Assembly: GCA_045543615.1 (NCBI GenBank)
Contig: JAZPXL010000047.1
Span: 1 to 36,917 of the forward strand
Reading direction: 5' to 3'
DNA: 36,917 nucleotides
Origin: CAG-390 sp045543615
GTDB lineage: Bacteria > Bacillota > Clostridia > Oscillospirales > CAG-272
A program made the translations under genes and the position numbers. Below are positions 12,790-21,476 of this stretch, piece by piece. The first letter of the stretch is position 1. Every line of letters begins with the position of its first letter. The notes under the pieces were generated by a model, which saw only the letters and a list, made by a program, of their open reading frames with translations, ran no database searches and had not been told where the DNA came from.

Positions 12790-14652
12790 TTATGAGAATT
12801 GTGAATTATACAGCGCAGCATAGCTGCCACCGAGAGCGATGAGCGTATCGTGATTGCCCTGCTCGACAACATTTCCGTCACGGACTACCAGGATTGTGTC
12901 AGCGTTTCTGATAGTTGACAGACGGTGCGCTATTACAAAGCAGGTTCGTCCCTCCATCAGCTTCAGCATTGCCTCTTGGATCTGCACTTCGGTGCGTGAG
13001 TCGACATTTGAGGTTGCCTCGTCAAGAATGAGCATTGGGGAAGATGCGAGCATCGCACGAGCGATGGTGATGAGCTGTTTTTGACCCTTTGAGATGCTAA
13101 CGCCATTGTCGGTCATAACTGTGTCGTAACCGTTTGGAAGTGAACGGATGAACGAGTCTATCTTTGCTGCCTTGGCGGCGGCTACGATTTCGTCCATCGT
13201 AGCACCCTCCTTGCCGTATGCGATATTTTCGGCAACAGTTCCACCGAACAGCCAGGTTTCTTGGAGCACCATAGTAAAGGATGAGCGCAGAGATTGTCTT
13301 GTATAATCCCGTATGTCAGTTCCATCGAGCTTGATAGAGCCGTCACCAACGTCATAAAATCGCATAAGCAGATTGATTATCGTGGTTTTTCCTGCACCCG
13401 TAGGACCTACGATAGCGACTGTGCTACCTTTTGGTACGGTGAGGTCAAGCCCCTTGATTATAACTCTGTCGGGAGTGTAACCGAATCTCACGCCCTCGAT
13501 GTCAACTTTGCCCTCAACTCTTTCGGGAGCTATGGCGTTCTCTGTATCGAGTGGCTCGGGTGTTTCGTCAATTATACGGAAAATTCGTTCTGCTGCTGAG
13601 AGAGCTGATTGCAGATCTGCTATGATATTTGCAAACTCGTTGATAGGGCCTGCGAATTTTCGAGAATACTGAACGAATGATGAGAGATATCCAAGCTCGA
13701 TAAAGAAGACAGAGCTTGCGCCGACAATGCCTGTCAGCGAGCAGAGGTAGAATATTCCACCGAACATAATTATGAGCGAGAGTGAGAGATTGTTTACGAA
13801 GTTTACCGATGGGCCTATTACTGCGCCCTCGTAGTCAGCCTCGTAATAAGCCTCGCAGGCATCGTGGTTTCTCTCGTCAAATTTGTCACATATATGCCTC
13901 TGTCTGCCGTATGCACGGATGGTCTTTTGACCTGACAGCATTTCCTCGGCGTATCCGTTAAGCTCACCGAGCTTTGCTGAACGGCGACGAGTCAGAGGCC
14001 TGACCTTTTGAGTTCTGCGCCGTGTAAGCATCAGCGAGATCGGCACGGTGACGCAGAAGACGAGGAGAAGTACGGGTGAGATCGAGAGCATCATAGCTAT
14101 TGAGCCTATGACGGTTATTGCGCTTGCGCAGATCTGGAGCAGATCGTGCGAGAGTGAGGTGTTTACTGTGTCGACGTCATACGAAATATGGCTGATGATA
14201 TCGCCTGTCTGATGGGTGTCGAAGTAGCCGACAGGCAAAGTCAACAGATGCTCAAAGAGGTCACGGCGAAGAGCGTATGTTATCTTTTTGCCGAGCGATA
14301 CGAGCAGGAGGGCGAGAGTGAGCGAGAGTATTGCCGCTGTCGCATAGCATAGAGCAAGCAGAATAACTCTTGTGCCTACAACATCGAAATCTACCTTGCC
14401 AACACCCGGTGCGATGGCGTTGATTGCCTCACCCGATAGTCTCGGTGCTATGATATTTAGCGTATTTGAAGCCATCATAACGAGGAATGCAAGGATGAGT
14501 GTGCCTTTGTATCTGAAGAGATATTTAGCGAGGCGCAACAGCACCTTCTTCCTCGTTTTCGGGTCGAGCTTTGTTGGTGTGCGATGGTTGTTTGGGTTGC
14601 GCACGTTTCTCTGACCGTTAAGTGTTGCACCCATTCCTCTTGGATTATTCAA
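12790..14652 (-). CDS. Heterodimeric ABC exporter, subunit with catalytic Glu (operon A, second)
   Basis: A roughly 620-residue half-transporter: N-terminal six-helix exporter domain, then an ATPase domain with GPTGAGKTT (about residue 413), signature SISKGQKQ (degenerate; normally LSGGQ), Walker B LILDEATSNVD with the catalytic Glu, and H-loop IAHRLSTI. It complements the upstream subunit, which has the opposite defects, so the pair should form one active and one degenerate ATP site as in BmrCD or TM287/288. I chose TTG 14652 because GGGAGG lies 8 nt before it, inside the end of the upstream gene; the ATG at 14634 has its GAGG too close. Overlap with the upstream gene is 8 nt. Substrate unknown; multidrug export is likely. 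Confidence 0.92.
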   Translation of the reverse strand: MNNPRGMGATLNGQRNVRNPNNHRTPTKLDPKTRKKVLLRLAKYLFRYKGTLILAFLVMMASNTLNIIAPRLSGEAINAIAPGVGKVDFDVVGTRVILLALCYATAAILSLTLALLLVSLGKKITYALRRDLFEHLLTLPVGYFDTHQTGDIISHISYDVDTVNTSLSHDLLQICASAITVIGSIAMMLSISPVLLLVFCVTVPISLMLTRRRTQKVRPLTRRRSAKLGELNGYAEEMLSGQKTIRAYGRQRHICDKFDERNHDACEAYYEADYEGAVIGPSVNFVNNLSLSLIIMFGGIFYLCSLTGIVGASSVFFIELGYLSSFVQYSRKFAGPINEFANIIADLQSALSAAERIFRIIDETPEPLDTENAIAPERVEGKVDIEGVRFGYTPDRVIIKGLDLTVPKGSTVAIVGPTGAGKTTIINLLMRFYDVGDGSIKLDGTDIRDYTRQSLRSSFTMVLQETWLFGGTVAENIAYGKEGATMDEIVAAAKAAKIDSFIRSLPNGYDTVMTDNGVSISKGQKQLITIARAMLASSPMLILDEATSNVDSRTEVQIQEAMLKLMEGRTCFVIAHRLSTIRNADTILVVRDGNVVEQGNHDTLIALGGSYAALYNSQFS

Positions 14653-16396
14653 GGATAGCACCTCCCATCTGAGAGTGGCTGATCTCACGATAGACAGAAG
14701 AGGTCTGCATCAGCGTTTCGTGAGTACCCTCGCCGATGATTTGTCCCTCGTCGAGCAGTAGGATGTAGTCGCAGTTCATAACGGAGCTTACACGCTGTGC
14801 GACTATTATTGTTGTGGTATCGGCAAGCTCGTCCGAAATTGCACGGCGCAGAAGAGCGTCGGTCTTATAGTCGAGAGCTGATGAGGAGTCATCAAGGATG
14901 AGAATTTTGGGGTCTGATGCGATGGCTCTTGCGATGAGCAGCCTTTGCTTTTGACCGCCCGAAATATTTGCGCCCTTTGCCTCAAGCATATAATCAAAGC
15001 CACCGCACTCGGCGATAAATTCGCTTGCTTGTGCAATAGAGGCGGCTTTTTCTATTGCCTCATCGCTAATATCCCTGCCGAAGCGAATGTTTTCACGGAT
15101 TGTATCGGCTATGATGAAATCGTTTTGCATTGCTACGCCGAACATTGAGTGAAGCTCGTCCTCAGGGATAGTGCGAACATCACGTCCGTCGATGCGAATG
15201 CTTCCCGATGAGACATCGTAAAAGCGCATAATCAGAGCTGTCAGCGTTGTCTTTCCACTACCGGTAGCACCTATGATTCCAAGCTTTTTGCCGGGGGCGA
15301 GCTTGAAAGAAATATTACAGAGTGTGTTTCGCTTGCCGTTGTATTCAAACGAAACATTGTCAAAAACAACGCCACGCTCGCCTGCCCTTTGTGGATAATC
15401 GGAGGTGGATGCTACGGGAAGTCCTTCCTTTGTTGAGAGCACCTCTGTAATTCTTGCCGCAGAGGCAGATGCCTTTGAATAGATAACAAAAATTCTTGTT
15501 ATCGACATCATCGCCATAGAAATCAGCGTGAAGTACTGAATAAACGCCATAATTTTGCCGGGGTCGCTGAGTCCTCCGTTTACACGGTGAGCACCAACGA
15601 AAATGACGGCAACGAGTGCGAGGTTCATAAAGAAGCTCATTATGGGGTTTGTTGAGGACATAAGCGAGTTTGTTCTGCCCTCGACATCGGCGAGAGCAGA
15701 GTTGACCTTGTCATAACGGCGATACTCGTAGTTTTGCTTTGTCAGAGCCTTGATTACACGGATGCCCTGCGAGTCCTCACGGACAACACGGATCATCGAG
15801 TCGATAGCACCCTGAACCTTTGTATACATAGGCAGACCTTTTTTCGTAATGGCGAGGATGGTGATCATAATAAAAGGTATCATACAAGCCATAACGAGAG
15901 TCAACATAGGGTCGAGTGTGGTTGTGACGATAAGTCCACCGACAAGCAGAATTGGCGCACGAATGCCCATTCTCTGCATTGTGTTTATGAAGTTATGGAT
16001 ATTATATGTATCCGTAGTCAGCCTTGACTCAAGGCTTGGAATAGTAAATGCATCTGTTTGTGCAGGCGAGAGCGTCATTGTGCGCCAAAAGAGATCGTGT
16101 CGTACCTGACGGGCGGCGTCCTTAGCAAATCTTGCCGCCATTCTGTTTGCCCAGATGTTGCCACTTACACCGAGGGCGGCACAACCTATCATTACAACAG
16201 CCCAAATGACTATTGTTCTTATTGTGTTCGGGACATTCGGATCTGCAACATCCTCAAGGGGCTTTATGACATTGTCGACAATGTGGCTCAGTATATATGG
16301 CAGAGCAAGCTCTATCATAGTTGCAAGAGCCTTTATCGTGAGCGACAGAGTCATCATTTTGCGATAGGGCTTGAGATATGCGAGGATCGTTTTCAT
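14645..16396 (-). CDS. Heterodimeric ABC exporter, subunit with degenerate ATP site (operon A, first)
   Basis: A 583-residue half-transporter. Six transmembrane helices lie in the first 310 residues; the ATPase domain has GATGSGKTT (about residue 375), a canonical signature ISGGQKQRLLIARA, Walker B ending LDDSSSALD where Asp replaces the catalytic Glu, and AQRVSSV where Gln replaces the switch His. These are the marks of the non-catalytic partner in a heterodimeric exporter. Its ATG shares one base with the stop of the upstream MarR gene (TGATG), so regulator and transporter are translationally coupled. Its own C-terminus overlaps the second subunit. Confidence 0.93.
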   Translation of the reverse strand: MKTILAYLKPYRKMMTLSLTIKALATMIELALPYILSHIVDNVIKPLEDVADPNVPNTIRTIVIWAVVMIGCAALGVSGNIWANRMAARFAKDAARQVRHDLFWRTMTLSPAQTDAFTIPSLESRLTTDTYNIHNFINTMQRMGIRAPILLVGGLIVTTTLDPMLTLVMACMIPFIMITILAITKKGLPMYTKVQGAIDSMIRVVREDSQGIRVIKALTKQNYEYRRYDKVNSALADVEGRTNSLMSSTNPIMSFFMNLALVAVIFVGAHRVNGGLSDPGKIMAFIQYFTLISMAMMSITRIFVIYSKASASAARITEVLSTKEGLPVASTSDYPQRAGERGVVFDNVSFEYNGKRNTLCNISFKLAPGKKLGIIGATGSGKTTLTALIMRFYDVSSGSIRIDGRDVRTIPEDELHSMFGVAMQNDFIIADTIRENIRFGRDISDEAIEKAASIAQASEFIAECGGFDYMLEAKGANISGGQKQRLLIARAIASDPKILILDDSSSALDYKTDALLRRAISDELADTTTIIVAQRVSSVMNCDYILLLDEGQIIGEGTHETLMQTSSVYREISHSQMGGAILE

Positions 16397-16881
16397 CAGC
16401 TTTCCTCGTGGTTGCGTGTGGGGTGAGAGGAGTCGAGCTCTCCCATAGCTTCGCTTGATACCTCACCATACTGCGCCGCCTTTGCGGCGAGACGGGAGAG
16501 CATTGTGCCGAGCATCTCGACCTCCTCCTCTGAAAGATCCTCCATTAGATATTCGTTCCAGGAGTGGAGGATGTCACGAATCATAGGCAGAGAGTCATAC
16601 GCTTTATCTGTGGGGTTGACGAGTATTACTCGTCTGTCCTCGGTTGAATGTTCTCTTGTCACATATCCGTGGGCTTCGAGATATGAGAGCGTTCTTGTAA
16701 CTGTACTCTTGTTGAAAAACAGCTTTTTCGCAAGTGCCTCTTGCGAAATGCCGGGATTTCTGCAGATCGTGAGAATATATGCGTGGTGCGGCTCGCCAAT
16801 ATCCGTGTCGTTGAGCTTCTCTGCTCGGTACAGCGCGGAACATCGGCTGATGATGTTGATCTTTCGCATCAGCGAGGGCAT
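16396..16881 (-). CDS. MarR-family transcriptional regulator (operon A)
   Basis: A 161-residue winged-helix protein. The recognition region is GISQEALAKKLFFNKSTVTRTLSYLEAHGYVTREHSTEDRRVILV, a standard MarR wHTH with the wing DRR motif, flanked by dimerisation helices. The ATG at 16881 has AAAGGAAG 7 nt upstream; an in-frame TTG at 16899 is less likely. It heads the operon with the two exporter subunits. A palindrome at 16927-16940 just after its own promoter -10 suggests autorepression. MarR proteins usually release DNA on binding phenolic or drug ligands, so the operon is probably inducible. Confidence 0.93.
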   Translation of the reverse strand: MPSLMRKINIISRCSALYRAEKLNDTDIGEPHHAYILTICRNPGISQEALAKKLFFNKSTVTRTLSYLEAHGYVTREHSTEDRRVILVNPTDKAYDSLPMIRDILHSWNEYLMEDLSEEEVEMLGTMLSRLAAKAAQYGEVSSEAMGELDSSHPTRNHEES

Positions 16882-16926
16882 TGGTATTCTTCCTTTCAAT
16901 TTTGAATTTTTTGTAATATAAAAATG

Positions 16927-16940
16927 GTTGCAGATGCAAC
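16927..16940. promoter_or_regulatory. Candidate MarR operator of operon A
   Basis: GTTGCA-GA-TGCAAC is a perfect 6-bp inverted repeat with a 2-bp centre. It occupies about +3 to +16 of the expected MarR transcript, a good place for repression. Confidence 0.65.
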
Positions 16941-16949
16941 GGTAATTAT

Positions 16950-16977
16950 ATTATACCACACCCTCGCAAAATGTCAA
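16950..16977 (-). promoter_or_regulatory. Promoter of the MarR-exporter operon A
   Basis: On the minus strand TTGACA (16972-16977), 16-nt spacer, TATAAT (16950-16955). Confidence 0.8.
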
Positions 16978-16986
16978 GAGAGAGGA

Positions 16987-17008
16987 GAGAAAAATGCTTA
17001 TTTTTCTC
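16987..17008 (-). terminator. Weak AT-rich hairpin after the ferritin-like gene
   Basis: GAGAAAAAT-GCTT-ATTTTTCTC, 9-bp stem, 4 nt beyond the stop at 17013. The stem is AT-rich and has no further T-run, so termination may be inefficient and could read into the MarR promoter. Confidence 0.4.
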
Positions 17009-17012
17009 GACT

Positions 17013-17492
17013 TTACGCAAGAAGAGAGGACTGTGCGAGAGCGTGTGCTCTTTCATCGTCAGCTATCGCACGCAGGCTATCGGCAACCTCTATCTCGCCA
17101 TACCTCTCGCATAGAGAGGAAAGGGATAGAAATCTCTCCTCGGATGCTTTTTTGGAGCGAATATTTTCGGCAAGCACCCGACTTGCCGCAACGGGCGCAC
17201 GGCTTTCGGCGTCCTGTGACAGATCAATTTTTCCACGGCAACGCACAGCAACTCGCTCGACGGGGTCGCAACCGAATCCGAGTATCAGAGAACCGAGCAG
17301 GCGATGGTGGCGCAGCTCACACTCGGCTATTCGGTCGAATACTGCAGAGATTTCGGGCAGGGAGTCCTCAAAGATTATTGAGAGATAGATGTATTCGGAG
17401 ATTGAGCACAGCTTTTGCGCTCTTGCTCTTGCCAAAGCCATCCCGATATTTGTGTTGCTCTCACGGCATATTTTTTGTTTCTTGTTTTGCAT
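17013..17492 (-). CDS. Ferritin-like/rubrerythrin-fold protein
   Basis: A 159-residue, mostly helical protein. SISEYIYLSIIFEDSLPEI followed by AECELRHHRLLGSLI, and later SEERFLSLSSLCERYG followed by ADDERAHALAQ, give the two Glu...ExxH pairs of a four-helix ferritin-like diiron bundle. The arrangement resembles clostridial ferritin-like and CotJC/manganese-catalase-related proteins. It would bind two metal ions and act in peroxide defence or iron handling. No rubredoxin domain is present. The ATG at 17492 has AAAGGAG 8 nt upstream. It stands alone between the MarR operon and the MoxR operon. Family placement is by metal-ligand spacing only. Confidence 0.72.
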   Translation of the reverse strand: MQNKKQKICRESNTNIGMALARARAQKLCSISEYIYLSIIFEDSLPEISAVFDRIAECELRHHRLLGSLILGFGCDPVERVAVRCRGKIDLSQDAESRAPVAASRVLAENIRSKKASEERFLSLSSLCERYGEIEVADSLRAIADDERAHALAQSSLLA

Positions 17493-17603
17493 TGTGTTAC
17501 TCCTTTATATGTGTGTGGTCAGTTATAGTTTATGCAAGGAAAGTTTTTTTGTCAGTATGCTTGAGTGAGTGCGCATAAAAATCTTATTTTGAAGAAAAAA
17601 GTA

Positions 17604-17632
17604 TTGAAAAAGACGGGTGTGGATGTTATAAT
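17604..17632 (+). promoter_or_regulatory. Promoter of the MoxR operon
   Basis: TTGAAA (17604-17609), 17-nt spacer, TATAAT (17627-17632), 46 nt before the MoxR ATG. Confidence 0.8.
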
Positions 17633-17678
17633 AAAAATATGAAGACACAGACAAATCTTTTTTTGGGGGATTTACTTA

Positions 17679-18632
17679 ATGGATACAAGCTTTGTAAAAA
17701 ATCTGTCTCGCTCGATATGTGGAAATATCGGACGGGTTATATTTGGCAAGAACGATCAGATCGAGCTTATCGTGATAGCTCTTATTTCGGGTGGACACGT
17801 ACTGCTTGACGATATTCCCGGAACGGGCAAGACTACGCTTGCACGTGCGCTTGCGAGGTCGATTTCGGGAACTGACAAGAGAATACAGTTTACGCCCGAC
17901 CTATTGCCCTCCGACATTACGGGCATCAATTACTTTGATCAGAAGAAACAAGAATTTGTTTTCAGGGCAGGCCCTATTTTTACAAATATTCTGATAGCGG
18001 ACGAAATAAACAGAACAACGCCACGAACACAATCGGCACTTCTTGAATGTATGGCTGAGGGGCAGACAACTATTGACGGCGTGACATATACTCTTGAGCG
18101 TCCGTTCTTTGTTATAGCGACACAGAACCCCATCGAATCGCAGGGAACATTCCCACTTCCCGAGGCGCAGACAGACCGTTTCTTTATGAAGCTGTCTTTA
18201 GGCTATCCTGACAGGCAGAGTGAGCTTGTGATGATGGATGTGCATTCAGGCTCTTCAGTTCTGCCGGCAATCGGCTCTGTATGCACCTGTGCTGACATTG
18301 TCAGGGCAGGCGAAGAGGCACGTGGCGTGCATCTTAGCGACTCGATGAAGAATTACATTCTGCGCATAGTTGAGGCAACGAGAAACAATCAGCGCATAAG
18401 CGTTGGCGTCAGCCCCAGAGGTACGCTTGCGCTTCTGACAGCGGCAAGAACGGCAGCGGCAATTGACGGAAGAGATTATTGCATTCCCGATGACGTGCGC
18501 CGTGTGGCTGTAAGCGTACTTGCGCACAGAATTATTTCCAGAACGCAGAGTACGGTCAAGCTCAGCGACACGAACGAAAAGCTCATTGAGTTTGTTCTGG
18601 ATTCAGTTGAGCCACCCGTTGGCGACAGATAA
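17679..18632 (+). CDS. MoxR-family AAA+ ATPase
   Basis: A 317-residue MoxR ATPase, a chaperone-like AAA+ protein that usually works with a DUF58 partner. Walker A GTGKTT is at residues 48-53, Walker B ILIADEINR at about 104-112, followed by the typical ALLECMAEGQ helix, sensor 1 FFVIATQNP and the PLPEAQTDRF arginine-finger region. The C-terminal lid domain carries GVSPRG and the YCIPDDVRRVAVSVLAHR signature of the family. GGGGGA lies 9 nt before the ATG. The next gene follows after 36 nt and encodes the expected DUF58 protein. Confidence 0.95.
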   Translation: MDTSFVKNLSRSICGNIGRVIFGKNDQIELIVIALISGGHVLLDDIPGTGKTTLARALARSISGTDKRIQFTPDLLPSDITGINYFDQKKQEFVFRAGPIFTNILIADEINRTTPRTQSALLECMAEGQTTIDGVTYTLERPFFVIATQNPIESQGTFPLPEAQTDRFFMKLSLGYPDRQSELVMMDVHSGSSVLPAIGSVCTCADIVRAGEEARGVHLSDSMKNYILRIVEATRNNQRISVGVSPRGTLALLTAARTAAAIDGRDYCIPDDVRRVAVSVLAHRIISRTQSTVKLSDTNEKLIEFVLDSVEPPVGDR

Positions 18633-18668
18633 GCAATATACTTGAAATTTTCCTTGGGAGGTGAGCGA

Positions 18669-19952
18669 ATGTTCTTTATTGCAGCGGCACTTGCAGTTTT
18701 GGGTGCTGTGCTTTTGCAGTACTTTATCTATAAGAAAAAAGGACTTGAGAGTATTGAATATTCGGCATCTCTCTCGTCAAGCGAGGTTTTTGAGGGAGAT
18801 GACGTTTATCTCTATGAGGAAATTCGCAACAATAGCGCATTACCCATTCCATATATAAAAATTGATACAGAGCTACCCGACGGTCTTGTTTTCACTCTGC
18901 TTGAAGAGTATGTGCAGAATGAGGAGACGGAAAGTAAAGAGCCTGGAAGACGGCGTGGAGTTGTCAGCTCACGGACGGCAGAGAGCGTGCGGGAGCGTGA
19001 GGGCGGCGTACGTTCTGTCAAAGAGGAAAGGTCTATTCAGTCACTGTTCGTGCTTCGTCCCTACGCTCGAATACGCCGTCGTTGGAGGTTGACCTGTAAG
19101 CGCAGGGGAGAATATTCACTAACAGGCTCTCTTGTCTCCGGGAGCGATATTCTCGGTATACACACCTCCTCAAAGATGATAAAGCTTGAGGGAGATATGA
19201 CTGCAAAAATTGTTGTGCTTCCTGTTCCTGAGGATATTGCAGGGAAGTACACCTCATCAAGATTTCTCTGTGGTGACATCATCACGAATATGTGTCCTGT
19301 CTCAGATCCTCTCAGAATGTGCGGCGCAAGGGAATACACCCCAAGTGACCCGATGAGGAGCATCAATTGGAAGAGCACAGCCACTCACGGCAAGCTGATG
19401 GTCAATCTTGAGGAGAAGACGGTGCGACACAGGTTCTCCTTGCTCCTCAATATGAACTCAAGGCAGGTCGAGAAGGACGACGTGCCGTCGGACACGGGAG
19501 CCATTGAGAGATGCATAAAGATCTGCGCAGCCATACTTGACCGTATTGCCGCCGAGGATGTTCCCGTCAAGGTGTTTGTCAACACCCCCACCGACCTATT
19601 GGCTGAAGGAGGAGGGGTATGTGTCAGCGAAGATGAGGTCGGAAGTAATATTGCGCTTTGCGGGCCATACAGGGGCAAGCGTGATATGATATTAGCTCTG
19701 CGTATGCTGGCACAGCTCAAGATGAAAATCTCAGTACCCATAGAGCGTGTGTTTGACCATATAGTAGCAAATCCCGAGTGCTACAACGAATACGAAAATA
19801 TGATTATTGTGACCTCGTATATTGACCGAAGAATGCTAAATCTCAGGGATATCCTTGCGAGAGATGGCGTGCGTGTGATTTTCTATGTTGCGACATCTCG
19901 CAACGAGGTCGGCGCACTCGGTGACGAGGACGATGTATATTTCAGACTATAA
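18669..19952 (+). CDS. DUF58 membrane-anchored protein
   Basis: A 427-residue protein with one N-terminal helix (FFIAAALAVLGAVLLQYFIY) followed by a beta-rich region and the DUF58 core: CGAREYTPSDPMRSINWKST then HGKLMVNLEE at about residues 217-248, the family R-x-Y-x-x-x-D-x-x-R-x-I-x-W pattern. DUF58 proteins act beside MoxR, often with von Willebrand-like folds, in envelope assembly or stress. The ATG at 18669 is chosen because GGGAGGTGA ends 4 nt before it; an upstream in-frame TTG lacks a site. A charged Arg/Glu-rich insert (about residues 90-115) is unusual. It ends 10 nt before the next gene. Confidence 0.9.
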   Translation: MFFIAAALAVLGAVLLQYFIYKKKGLESIEYSASLSSSEVFEGDDVYLYEEIRNNSALPIPYIKIDTELPDGLVFTLLEEYVQNEETESKEPGRRRGVVSSRTAESVREREGGVRSVKEERSIQSLFVLRPYARIRRRWRLTCKRRGEYSLTGSLVSGSDILGIHTSSKMIKLEGDMTAKIVVLPVPEDIAGKYTSSRFLCGDIITNMCPVSDPLRMCGAREYTPSDPMRSINWKSTATHGKLMVNLEEKTVRHRFSLLLNMNSRQVEKDDVPSDTGAIERCIKICAAILDRIAAEDVPVKVFVNTPTDLLAEGGGVCVSEDEVGSNIALCGPYRGKRDMILALRMLAQLKMKISVPIERVFDHIVANPECYNEYENMIIVTSYIDRRMLNLRDILARDGVRVIFYVATSRNEVGALGDEDDVYFRL

Positions 19953-19962
19953 GGAGGGAACG

Positions 19963-21435
19963 ATGAACAACAGCGCAAAAACAGCTCCCACGGCTGCTTT
20001 GCCCAAAAAACAGCCGAGCTTTGCGATTTTGTCTTTTGTCGGCGTTTATACGATATTGTCCTCGCTCGTCTCGCCTCTGTTGTCCGACTTTTCGGGGTCT
20101 TATTTGCTATCCTATCTCATCATTTTAGTTGTGATGGGATTTGGGTATTTCCTGCAAGCGGCGTTTTGTGCCTCGCTTGGCTTTCGTAGGGAAACCGGAA
20201 CGCGAACATACGAGTCCGATGTTAAGTTCTACAATTTCAAAAGAGCCCTGCCAATAATCATTGTCGGCATTGTTCTTTCGTTCTTTGTGCGAAGTGGCGT
20301 TGACTTTTATTTAAAGGAGCGTTCAAATCAGCTTGGTTTTTCATACGATCCGAATTCTGCTGTGCCATTAATTGCGATGGCTGTTTTTGTATTTGTTATG
20401 GCGGCAGGCTCGTTTGTGTGGTTCTTCCCCTATGACAGAATAATGACCGGCAAGGCTTTTTTGGTTGGAGTCGTCATATTTGGCAGTTTGTTTGCGCTTT
20501 ATTCGACAGGTGGATCGGCTTATACAGGTGTTATAGCCATAAACTTTATCGTTTATTCGTTTTGCGCACTTATTTGCACAAATCAGTATGCCATCGGCAA
20601 AACATACCGTGGAACTGTCGTTTCGTTTATGACGGGCAAGACAAGGCTATACAATTTTGCTCTCTCAATGCTTCTCGTCGGCGTATTTCTGGCTTTGCTC
20701 TTTGGCTTTTACCTTATCGTCAATGGGCTCAGAGTAATCTTCCTCTTTTTGCTCGCTACATTTCTTTCTGCAATTTACAATGACAACGCAGGCTACACCG
20801 AGGAAGAAGAGATCGAGACGGGCGTTGGAAATCTCTCGGAATTTCTGTTTGCTACGACGGATGTAAAAAGTGCGCCTGATTATTGGTATTTCATCATATT
20901 CGTGGTGCTATCCCTCGTTTTCCTCGGTTTTATGCTGGTTAAGAGAGCACCCGAGGTGCGAAGATTTCTCACCTGGCTAAAAAACTCAATTCTCTCGTTT
21001 TTTGAGATGATCTTCAGACCGATAGCTGACTTTTGTGCACCAAGCGAGAGGGGCTTTGTCAACTTCGTTGACGAGGAAGAGAGGATGCAGAAAGAAGAGG
21101 TGCAGGCGCGAGTACGCTTGCGTGCTGAAGAGACGTTCACCCTCAAGGATTTTTATGCAAGGCTTCGTGCTATTCGCACGCCTGAGGACAGATACAGATA
21201 CGCATACAGAACATTTGTCGGACGGATGCGACGCATCCCTGCGTTCGTAAAGAAGAGCGACACGCCGAGACGTATTTGCGAGAAAATTGTGGAGAGTGGG
21301 CGTGTGACGGAGAGCGAGACTATCAAGGCAATCAGCGAGGAGTTTGAGAGAATAGAATTTGCTGACGGTGGTGCTGACGGCAAAACCGACTCTGCGCTCG
21401 AAAGCCTTTGCGAGATTATCAAAGAAAACACATAA
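19963..21435 (+). CDS. Polytopic membrane protein with DUF4129-like C-terminal domain
   Basis: A 490-residue protein, third gene of the MoxR-DUF58 operon. About eight hydrophobic segments occupy residues 25-300, and one more (YWYFIIFVVLSLVFLGFMLV) comes just before a cytoplasmic tail. The tail (FYARLRAIRTPEDRYRYAYRTFVGRM, then TPRRICEKI and ISEEFERIEFADG) resembles the DUF4129 domain that ends transglutaminase-like TgpA proteins in this operon type. The transglutaminase core with Cys-His-Asp, normally between membrane part and tail, is absent. The ATG at 19963 follows AAGGAGGG and is preferred over an earlier frame opening that overlaps DUF58. A terminator follows 8 nt after the stop. Confidence 0.8.
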   Translation: MNNSAKTAPTAALPKKQPSFAILSFVGVYTILSSLVSPLLSDFSGSYLLSYLIILVVMGFGYFLQAAFCASLGFRRETGTRTYESDVKFYNFKRALPIIIVGIVLSFFVRSGVDFYLKERSNQLGFSYDPNSAVPLIAMAVFVFVMAAGSFVWFFPYDRIMTGKAFLVGVVIFGSLFALYSTGGSAYTGVIAINFIVYSFCALICTNQYAIGKTYRGTVVSFMTGKTRLYNFALSMLLVGVFLALLFGFYLIVNGLRVIFLFLLATFLSAIYNDNAGYTEEEEIETGVGNLSEFLFATTDVKSAPDYWYFIIFVVLSLVFLGFMLVKRAPEVRRFLTWLKNSILSFFEMIFRPIADFCAPSERGFVNFVDEEERMQKEEVQARVRLRAEETFTLKDFYARLRAIRTPEDRYRYAYRTFVGRMRRIPAFVKKSDTPRRICEKIVESGRVTESETIKAISEEFERIEFADGGADGKTDSALESLCEIIKENT

Positions 21436-21442
21436 AACTAAG

Positions 21443-21474
21443 AACGCTCCCAAGCAAAAGCTTAGGAGCGTTTT
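21443..21474. terminator. Bidirectional terminator after the MoxR operon
   Basis: AACGCTCC (21443-21450) pairs with GGAGCGTT (21465-21472) around AAGC-AAAA-GCTT, with T-runs both ways. The convergent gene stops at 21477. Confidence 0.88.
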
Positions 21475-21476
21475 CG

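Noticed and set aside
17500..17560. Possible promoter of the ferritin-like gene
   Set aside because: On the minus strand CTGACA with TAAACT at 17 nt or TATAAC at about 21 nt is present, but both are too far from consensus to list as a feature.
16994..17578. 194-codon plus-strand open frame at the ferritin-like locus
   Set aside because: Its translation is Arg/Ser-rich without a family, and it has no ribosome site, while the minus-strand frame has AAAGGAG and paired ExxH motifs.
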